Origin: UKL13-2 sp043768625
GTDB taxonomy: Bacteria > Pseudomonadota > Gammaproteobacteria > Burkholderiales > Usitatibacteraceae
Assembly: GCA_043768625.1 (NCBI GenBank)
Contig: JAYVKG010000268.1
Coordinates: 1-7,035 of the forward strand
Length of the DNA stretch: 7,035 nucleotides
Direction of reading: 5' to 3'
The notes beneath the pieces were generated by a model. It searched no databases. It saw only the letters and a list, made by a program, of their open reading frames with translations, and had not been told where the DNA came from. Numbering within the stretch: position 1 is the stretch's first letter; every line of letters begins with the position of its first letter. Positions 1-4,911 of this stretch are shown here, piece after piece. Made by a program: the position numbers and the translations under genes.

Positions 1-26
1 CGGCTCGGATGCCTTAAGTCAGCCAT
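1..26 (-). CDS. gspK: Start of gspK, minor pseudopilin (partial, cut by the window edge)
   Basis: An ATG at 26..24 shares its A with the TAA stop of gspJ (TAATG). It opens a frame reading MADLRHPSR before the window ends. GspK is the largest minor pseudopilin and sits at the pseudopilus tip with GspI and GspJ. Only the charged leader before the prepilin cleavage site would be visible here, so no diagnostic motif can be seen. The call rests on position (gspK normally follows gspJ), on the 1-nt overlap that matches the gspI/gspJ junction, and on the basic leader. No strong Shine-Dalgarno sequence is seen, so translation is probably coupled to gspJ. Confidence 0.6.
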
Positions 27-646
27 TACCGTCTAACTGAAACCAGCGGTATTGCAAATAGCCGCGTGTACTGTTCTCCGGAGGCCAGTGTGATTGACAA
101 CTCCAGTGCCGATGGAAAAGAGTTAACGTCGTCGGGTGCGGACGAACCCCATGCCGCGCCAAAGTTGCCGGCGCTGTCCATCGATCGCCATTTCGCCTCG
201 CGCACCCCCGTCAACGCCGCATATACCTGCGGGGCGACGCGTGGTGCCATGTCCAGATTGGGCCACATCAGGAGCTGCAGGATGCCGTCACGCAAACGAT
301 AGCCGATCCGTTGCGGTCCGGAATAGGCGCCGACCGCGCCAGCGAATCCGGCGCGGGTAAAAACCAGCGATGCGTCGTTTTCGGCGGGCGACAGCGGCGA
401 TAAACGCAACGCATCCTCTTGCTGGTTCTCAGCGTTACGGGTGCGACGTTCGAGCAGCGCGGCAAAATCGTTTTCCAGCCGCGCGAACAGCAGCGCAACA
501 TCGCGCAGACGGCTGCTTTGTACGCTGAGATGTTCGCGGGTCTTGAATAGTGAATCGAGGGTGCGGTAGGAGATCACCGCCAGCACCGCAAATATAGCCA
601 TGGCGATCAACAATTCAATCAGCGTAAAGGCGCGCTGGCGATACAT
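26..646 (-). CDS. gspJ: GspJ, type II secretion minor pseudopilin
   Basis: A 206-residue minor pseudopilin that joins GspI and GspK in the tip complex of the pseudopilus. It has a class III (prepilin) signal: a short basic leader, MYRQRA, then FTLIELL with Glu at mature position +5 and a hydrophobic helix at about residues 7-27. Later segments typical of GspJ are LVFTRAG (94-100) and an RIGYRLRDG...WPNLD stretch (113-132). The frame is open upstream to 805, but the ATG at 646..644 is chosen because it places the leader directly before the cleavage site, has GGCGAG about 8 nt upstream, and overlaps the gspI stop by one base (TGATG). Oddity: position -1 is Ala (GCC) where Gly is nearly universal. 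The stop is TAA at 28..26, overlapping the gspK start. Confidence 0.93.
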   Translation of the reverse strand: MYRQRAFTLIELLIAMAIFAVLAVISYRTLDSLFKTREHLSVQSSRLRDVALLFARLENDFAALLERRTRNAENQQEDALRLSPLSPAENDASLVFTRAGFAGAVGAYSGPQRIGYRLRDGILQLLMWPNLDMAPRVAPQVYAALTGVREAKWRSMDSAGNFGAAWGSSAPDDVNSFPSALELSITLASGEQYTRLFAIPLVSVRR

Positions 647-1056
647 CAACGGTTCTCGCCGACCGGTTGCACCAGGTATCCGGTCAATGCCGCAAGCGAC
701 TGCGGCTGACTGCGACGCGCGGTGGGACTGGCATCGGGTCGGTACACCCGCACCTCGATCTTGCGAAACGCGGCATTGGGCGTGTCGGATGCGGTTTGCT
801 GCCATTCGAAATCAATGCCGCTCATGGTGCTTTTCCCCGTCGAACTGCCGCTCGGTGGAAAGCTGCGGGTGGCCGACAATTCCGCAATGCGGTTCTGCGC
901 CACCCAGGTTGCCAGTGTGCGCAATTTGGATTCTTCGGCACCGACGGTCGCTACGCTGGCCGCGCGCGCCGCCGCGGCCAATGCCACAGCGAGTATCACC
1001 AGCGCGATGAGAACTTCGATCAGGGTAAAGCCGCGCGAAGGTCGTAACGATGGCAT
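646..1056 (-). CDS. gspI: GspI, type II secretion minor pseudopilin
   Basis: A 136-residue minor pseudopilin, normal in length for GspI, which nucleates the pseudopilus tip with GspJ and GspK. The leader MPSLRPSRG ends in Gly before the prepilin peptidase site, followed by FTLIEVLIALVIL with Glu at +5 and an Ala-rich transmembrane helix to about residue 35. The family segment ATWVAQNRIAEL is at 49-60, GIDFEWQQ at 80-87, and a basic EVRVYR strand at 101-106. The ATG is 3 nt after the gspH stop, with AAGGTG about 9 nt upstream as ribosome binding site. The TGA stop shares a base with the gspJ ATG, which implies translational coupling. Confidence 0.94.
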   Translation of the reverse strand: MPSLRPSRGFTLIEVLIALVILAVALAAAARAASVATVGAEESKLRTLATWVAQNRIAELSATRSFPPSGSSTGKSTMSGIDFEWQQTASDTPNAAFRKIEVRVYRPDASPTARRSQPQSLAALTGYLVQPVGENR

Positions 1057-1059
1057 GTT

Positions 1060-1545
1060 CTATGGCACCTTGAAGCGCAGATTGCCGATGGCGTCACCGA
1101 TGATGGTAATTGGTGCCGTTGACGCTTGAAGCGTGAGTTCGAACGGCAGACTGACGCCGGCAGGAAGAAACGTGACCTGCGCGTCCTGATCCACGGTCGC
1201 GTTGCCGGCAATCGACAACCGGCTGTGAAGTTTTCCCGCCAGCGATCGGGATTTCAGTGCCGCCAGGCTCGACGGATTCCACAGGTCCGGATTGCCCGCG
1301 TCACGTTCAAAAAAATCGAGCCGGTCAGCGTTGAAGCGCACCGCGATGGCACGGCCGCCAAAGGCCGCTTCATCGCGCGCCACTTGCAACAGCGCCAGCA
1401 CCGCTTCACCTTCCCCCCGCGTCAGCGTTTCATCACTCGGGAACAACTTGGGCACTGCCACCGTGAGCGCGACGCCGATGATGACCACCACCATCATTAT
1501 TTCAATGAGGGTAAAACCATTCTGCTGTTTAACCCATGACGACAC
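1060..1545 (-). CDS. gspH: GspH, type II secretion minor pseudopilin
   Basis: A 161-residue minor pseudopilin thought to link the GspI-J-K tip to the GspG shaft. The leader MSSWVKQQNG ends in Gly. It is followed by FTLIEIMMVVVIIG with Glu at +5 and a hydrophobic helix to about residue 31. The C-terminal globular part carries VTFLPAGVSLPF (124-135) and GDAIGNLRF (150-158), matching the FxPxG-like strand and the terminal strand of the GspH fold. The start is GTG at 1545..1543; no in-frame ATG lies near the leader, and the nearby ATG at 1537..1535 is out of frame. A GTGGAG sequence inside the end of gspG lies about 10 nt upstream. The gene begins 3 nt after the gspG stop. The assignment as GspH rests on the order G-H-I-J and these motifs. 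Confidence 0.9.
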   Translation of the reverse strand: MSSWVKQQNGFTLIEIMMVVVIIGVALTVAVPKLFPSDETLTRGEGEAVLALLQVARDEAAFGGRAIAVRFNADRLDFFERDAGNPDLWNPSSLAALKSRSLAGKLHSRLSIAGNATVDQDAQVTFLPAGVSLPFELTLQASTAPITIIGDAIGNLRFKVP

Positions 1546-1548
1546 CGG

Positions 1549-1971
1549 TCACAAACTCCACGAGCCGATATCGGCGTTCGACCCTTCGCCCCCCGGCTGG
1601 CCGTCGGCACCGAGGCTGTAGACGTCAATCTCGCCCTTCACGCCGGGATTGAGGTACAAATACGGACGTCCCCAGGGATCGTTCGGCAGGCGCTCCAGAT
1701 AACCCCCGCTTTTCCAGTTCAACGGCAGCGGATTGGTTGCCGGCTTGACCGTGAGCGCGCCTAAGCCCTGATCGGTCGATGGGTAAGTGGTGTTGTCGAG
1801 ACGGTAGAGTTTTAGTTGCTGCATGATGACGGCAATGTCTGATTTTGCGGCCGTAATGCGCGCTTGATCGGGGCGGTCCAGCAACTTCGGCACCACCACG
1901 GCGGCGAGGATGCCGAGGATGACCACGACGATCATGATTTCAACAAGCGTAAATCCGGTAATTTTTTTCAT
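1549..1971 (-). CDS. gspG: GspG, type II secretion major pseudopilin
   Basis: A 140-residue major pseudopilin, the repeating subunit of the pseudopilus. The leader MKKITG is cut after Gly6, leaving FTLVEIMIVVVILGILAA with Glu at +5 and a hydrophobic helix to about residue 27. Family motifs are YPSTDQGLGAL (63-73), NDPWGRPYLYLNPG (97-110) and the C-terminal calcium-binding loop YSLGADGQPGGEGSNADIGSW (118-138), whose acidic residues include Asp123 and Asp134. The frame runs upstream to a TTG at 2028, but the ATG at 1971..1969 is preferred: it gives the short leader expected of GspG, whereas the longer version adds 19 residues of low-quality sequence. No Shine-Dalgarno sequence precedes the ATG because the leader has no G. 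This gene alone is preceded by a long gap and is likely to have its own expression control. Confidence 0.96.
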   Translation of the reverse strand: MKKITGFTLVEIMIVVVILGILAAVVVPKLLDRPDQARITAAKSDIAVIMQQLKLYRLDNTTYPSTDQGLGALTVKPATNPLPLNWKSGGYLERLPNDPWGRPYLYLNPGVKGEIDVYSLGADGQPGGEGSNADIGSWSL

Positions 1972-2012
1972 GTTGAGATGGGTATGGGTGGTGGATGAAA
2001 GGAGAGTTGTGA
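1972..2012 (-). promoter_or_regulatory. G-free, pyrimidine-rich mRNA leader immediately before gspG
   Basis: The plus strand has no C from 1970 to 2012, so the 41 nt of gspG mRNA before the ATG contain no G. The leader is rich in C, A and U and includes the tandem hexamer ACCCAT twice (1989..1978 on the minus strand). It cannot contain a Shine-Dalgarno sequence and cannot form G-C pairs with itself. Inference: initiation relies on an unstructured leader, possibly with ribosomal protein S1. The base composition is seen directly; the role is not proven. Confidence 0.55.
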
Positions 2013-2038
2013 CTGCGTTACAGGACAAACCCGGCTAC

Positions 2039-2080
2039 TGACGCGGCTTTCCAGCACTTTATGCCCCAAACGCCGCGTCA
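2039..2080 (-). promoter_or_regulatory. Stem-loop in the gspF-gspG intergenic mRNA
   Basis: On the minus strand, TGACGCGGC (2080..2072) and GCCGCGTCA (2047..2039) are a perfect 9-bp inverted repeat. The 24-nt interior can extend it: a bulged G, three U-A pairs, a 3x3 internal loop, then a GCA/TGC apical stem closing a 5-nt loop (TAAAG). No U-run follows, so it is not a standard intrinsic terminator. Likely roles are an RNA processing or stability element, or a leader structure that keeps the G-free ribosome entry region open. The pairing is seen; the role is inferred. Confidence 0.55.
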
Positions 2081-2098
2081 AATGGCGATCTGGGACTT

Positions 2099-2128
2099 AT
2101 TATCCCGCTACTTTACCAGCTGGTTCAA
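2099..2128 (-). promoter_or_regulatory. Candidate sigma70 promoter for gspG at the end of gspF
   Basis: On the minus strand a TTGAAC -35-like hexamer (2128..2123, 4 of 6 consensus) is separated by 18 nt from GATAAT (2104..2099, 5 of 6). The -10 box lies just past the gspF stop. Transcription would start near 2091, giving a leader of about 120 nt that includes the hairpin and the G-free tract. A separate promoter would fit the need for many more GspG copies than GspD, E or F. Seen by eye only. Confidence 0.42.
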
Positions 2129-3322
2129 TTCAAATATCGGCAGCAGCACGGCAAGGACAATCGCCAGCACCACCACGCCCATGAATAAAATCATCGCCGG
2201 TTCGATCATGGCGGCCAATGCGGCCATACGGGTCTCGATATCGCGTTGTTGCTGATTTGCGGCGGTCGCCAGCGTCTGTGGCAATTTGCCGCTAGCCTCG
2301 CCCGAAGCGATGAGGTGAACCAGCACCGGCGGAAAGCGTTTGCTTTGCCCGATCGATTGCGATAGTCCCGCGCCTTCGCGGACGTTGAGTGCGGCGCGCT
2401 CCAGGGCACCGCGCATCGGCAGATTGGTCACCACGCCAACGCTGGCGCTGAGGGCGGTCAGCACCGGTACACCGCTGCCCACCAGAATCGACAGGGTGGC
2501 CGCCAGCTGCGATGACTGTTGTGCGCGGATGGTTTTGCCAAGGATGGGAACCGATAGCAGCCATGCATGCCAGCGACGCCGAAGATGCTCGCGCCTGAGC
2601 GCGGCTCGCGCCGCAATAAATCCGCCGACGGCAAAAAGCAGCCAGAAAATACCGGTGGCTTGCAAAAACCGGGAGGCCGCCAGCAACGCCCGTGTGAACC
2701 ACGGCAACGTTTGCTTGGTGGTCTCAAAAACCCCGACCACTTGCGGAACGACGTAGATCATCAAGCCGGCAACAACTAGTATGCACACGCTGAGCACGAT
2801 GGTCGGATAGATCATTGCGACCATCAGCTTCTGGCGCATCGCCTGCTGTGCTTCGACGTGGTCGGCGAGGCGTAGCAACACTTCGGACAATTTGCCGGAG
2901 GTTTCTCCGGCAGAGACCAGCGTCTGATAAAGATCGGAGAATGTTTCCGGATAAGCGGCCAGCGATTTCCCCAGCGAATTTCCCTCGAGGACGCTGCCGC
3001 GCAGCCGGGCCAGCAGTTGCCGTTCTTTTTCCGATTCGGCTTGTTCGATCAGTGCGTCGAAGGTTTGCTCTACCGTTAGTCCTGCGCCGAGCAGGGTCGC
3101 AAGCTGGCGGGTGATGCGCGCCAGGTCGCTGGTGCCCAGTTTGCTGCCGCGTCGCGTTTTGCCTGCATCGGCGTCATTGGCCGCTTCGATCAGCGTGACA
3201 TCGAGTGGAAACAATCCTTGAAAACGCAATTGCGAACGCGCCAGTCGCGGGCTGTCGGATTCGAGCACACCTTGTTGCTCGCGGCCCTCCATGTCGACTG
3301 CAGTGAAGCGATAGCCTGGCAT
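2108..3322 (-). CDS. gspF: GspF, type II secretion inner-membrane platform protein
   Basis: A 404-residue polytopic inner-membrane protein, the usual length for GspF. It links the GspE ATPase to pseudopilus assembly. After an N-terminal cytoplasmic region (1-65) there are two related T2SSF domains at about 68-194 and 270-396. Their shared signature appears as SAGETSGKL (137-145) and ASGEASGKL (339-347). Likely membrane segments are at about 169-194, 222-240 and 371-396. The family N-terminus YRFTAVDMEGREQQGVLES is clear. The ATG at 3322..3320 lies 8 nt after the gspE stop with only a weak upstream GGGA, so expression probably depends on readthrough from gspE. The TAG stop at 2110..2108 is followed by the only long gap in the operon, and the gene's last codons contain a candidate promoter for gspG. 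Confidence 0.96.
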   Translation of the reverse strand: MPGYRFTAVDMEGREQQGVLESDSPRLARSQLRFQGLFPLDVTLIEAANDADAGKTRRGSKLGTSDLARITRQLATLLGAGLTVEQTFDALIEQAESEKERQLLARLRGSVLEGNSLGKSLAAYPETFSDLYQTLVSAGETSGKLSEVLLRLADHVEAQQAMRQKLMVAMIYPTIVLSVCILVVAGLMIYVVPQVVGVFETTKQTLPWFTRALLAASRFLQATGIFWLLFAVGGFIAARAALRREHLRRRWHAWLLSVPILGKTIRAQQSSQLAATLSILVGSGVPVLTALSASVGVVTNLPMRGALERAALNVREGAGLSQSIGQSKRFPPVLVHLIASGEASGKLPQTLATAANQQQRDIETRMAALAAMIEPAMILFMGVVVLAIVLAVLLPIFELNQLVK

Positions 3323-3330
3323 GCTGGTAG

Positions 3331-4911
3331 TTAGTCCCGGGTGACTCTCAACACTTCTTCGAGCGAGGTCACGCCATCGGCCACCCAGCGCAGTCCGTCT
3401 TCACGCAGCGGTACCATGCCATTTCGGACCGCAGCGGCGGTAATCGCGCTTTCCGCTTCACCGTCGTGAATGAGTTTGCGCAGCACTTCATCGACCGCCA
3501 GCAATTCGTAAATCCCGGTACGGCCGTGGTAGGCGGCCATCGGCCCCGCCACCGAAACCGATGCCGGCGAGGGCTCGAACAGTTGCGAAATACTTCGATG
3601 TTGCGGATTGATGCAGGCGCTCAACATGCTGCGTTCCGCGTCGTCAGGCGGGCGCGCACGACGCGTAGCCGGATTGAGTTTCCGCACCAGTCGCTGGGCC
3701 AGCACGCCGGACAGGGTCGACGCCAACAGGTAAGGCTCGATGCCCATATCAACCAGTCTGGTTACCGCACCGGCGGCGGAATTGGTGTGAAGGGTGGCTA
3801 ATACCAGATGACCGGTGAGCGAAGCCTGCACCGCGATCTGCGCGGTCTCCAGGTCGCGAATTTCACCGATCATGATCACGTCTGGATCCTGACGGAGAAT
3901 TGCGCGCAAGGCGCGCGCAAATGTCATCTCGATACGCGGATTCACTTGCGTCTGGCCAACGCCGTCGAGGTCGTATTCGATCGGGTCTTCGACCGTCATC
4001 ATGTTGCGGGTGTGTCCGTCCAGTCGCGACAGCGCCGCATACAGCGTGGTGGTCTTGCCGGAGCCGGTTGGGCCGGTGACGAGGATAATGCCGTGCGGTT
4101 GCTGAATCAGGTGGTCCAGCCGACCAAGCGTAGAGGCCGGCATGCCAAGCCCATCCAGCGACAGGCGCCCGGCCTGTTTGTCCAGCAGCCGCATCACCAC
4201 CCGTTCACCATGGCCAGTCGGCAGCGTCGACACCCGTACGTCGACCGGCCGGCCGGCGATACGCAGCATGATGCGGCCATCCTGCGGCAAACGTTTTTCG
4301 GCGATGTCGAGCTCGGCCATAATTTTTACCCGGGACACCATCGCGGCGTGCAGCGAGCGTTTAGGTTCGACCACATCGCGCAGCGTGCCGTCAACGCGGA
4401 ACCGCACCAGCGAACGCCGTTCGAATATTTCCAGGTGAATGTCCGAGGCATTTTCGCGCACACCCTGGGTAAGCAGCGCGTTGATGAGCTTGATGATCGG
4501 TGCATCGTTTTCGGTTTCGAGCAGATCGGTGATTTCCGGCAGCGACTGCGTTAGCTGTGCCAGATCCGCTGCATTTTCGATGTTGCTGGCAATGACCTGA
4601 ACGGCGTCTTGGACCGCGCTGGTCTCGCCGGTTTCATTTGCCGTTGCCGTATAAGCGCGGGCCAGGCGGGCGTTGAATTCGGGCTGAGATAGCAGTATTG
4701 GCCGTAGCGCCTTACCCGTCATCCGACGCACCTCGGCGAGCGTGGCCGAGGCGGGGTCGGGGGCGAGCCACACTTCAATTTCGTCGTTTATTTGCCGCGC
4801 CGTGATCACGCCCTTCGACTTGGCAAAGTGATAAGGCAGCCGCACGACGACGGCGGGGTCGGCAGTTTCAATGGCGTCGCGTTGTTTGGCGTCTGAAGAG
4901 CCCATGATCAC
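3331..4911 (-). CDS. gspE: GspE, type II secretion assembly ATPase
   Basis: A 526-residue cytoplasmic hexameric ATPase of the secretion ATPase superfamily. It powers pseudopilus assembly through GspF and the inner-membrane platform. An N-terminal domain (about 1-95, with LPYHFAKSKGV at 25-35) is followed by the N2 region with ASDIHLE (155-161). The catalytic motifs are Walker A GPTGSGKT (280-287), Asp box VEDPIEY (307-313), Walker B DPDVIMIGEIRD (342-353) and His box TGHLVLATLHTN (366-377). Oddity: the zinc-binding tetracysteine motif usual after the His box is absent. RKLNPATRR (410-418) stands where the first CxxC should be, the second CxxC is missing before HGRTGIYE (462-469), and the only Cys in the protein is Cys433. 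The start is GTG at 4911, overlapping the gspD stop by 4 nt (GTGA), or ATG at 4905..4903, which gives 524 residues. Neither has a strong Shine-Dalgarno sequence. Confidence 0.96.
   Translation of the reverse strand: MIMGSSDAKQRDAIETADPAVVVRLPYHFAKSKGVITARQINDEIEVWLAPDPASATLAEVRRMTGKALRPILLSQPEFNARLARAYTATANETGETSAVQDAVQVIASNIENAADLAQLTQSLPEITDLLETENDAPIIKLINALLTQGVRENASDIHLEIFERRSLVRFRVDGTLRDVVEPKRSLHAAMVSRVKIMAELDIAEKRLPQDGRIMLRIAGRPVDVRVSTLPTGHGERVVMRLLDKQAGRLSLDGLGMPASTLGRLDHLIQQPHGIILVTGPTGSGKTTTLYAALSRLDGHTRNMMTVEDPIEYDLDGVGQTQVNPRIEMTFARALRAILRQDPDVIMIGEIRDLETAQIAVQASLTGHLVLATLHTNSAAGAVTRLVDMGIEPYLLASTLSGVLAQRLVRKLNPATRRARPPDDAERSMLSACINPQHRSISQLFEPSPASVSVAGPMAAYHGRTGIYELLAVDEVLRKLIHDGEAESAITAAAVRNGMVPLREDGLRWVADGVTSLEEVLRVTRD

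Noticed and set aside
647..805. Upstream extension of gspJ by 53 codons
   Set aside because: The added residues lie inside gspI in another frame and would bury the prepilin leader. The ATG at 646 gives a correct leader and a coupled start.
603..1972. Repeated similar DNA near 610-640, 1010-1040, 1500-1530 and 1938-1971
   Set aside because: These are the four FTL(I/V)E-coding pseudopilin N-termini. Paralogy and strong protein constraint explain the likeness; they are not mobile or regulatory repeats.
1972..2028. Longer gspG starting at TTG 2028
   Set aside because: It would add 19 residues before a standard MKKITG leader, with no ribosome binding site and a rare start codon.
2039..2080. Intrinsic terminator between gspF and gspG
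   Set aside because: A stem exists, but no run of U follows on the minus strand, and the downstream genes belong to the same pathway.
2076..2081. TTGACG on the minus strand as a -35 box for gspG
   Set aside because: The nearest AT-rich -10-like sequence (CATAAA) is only about 12 nt away. The hexamer also forms part of the hairpin stem, so the pairing explains it better.
3808..4554. Long plus-strand open frame (248 codons) opposite gspE
   Set aside because: It lies wholly antisense to the conserved ATPase core of gspE, and its translation, rich in Arg, His and Gln, is typical of a shadow frame in GC-rich DNA.
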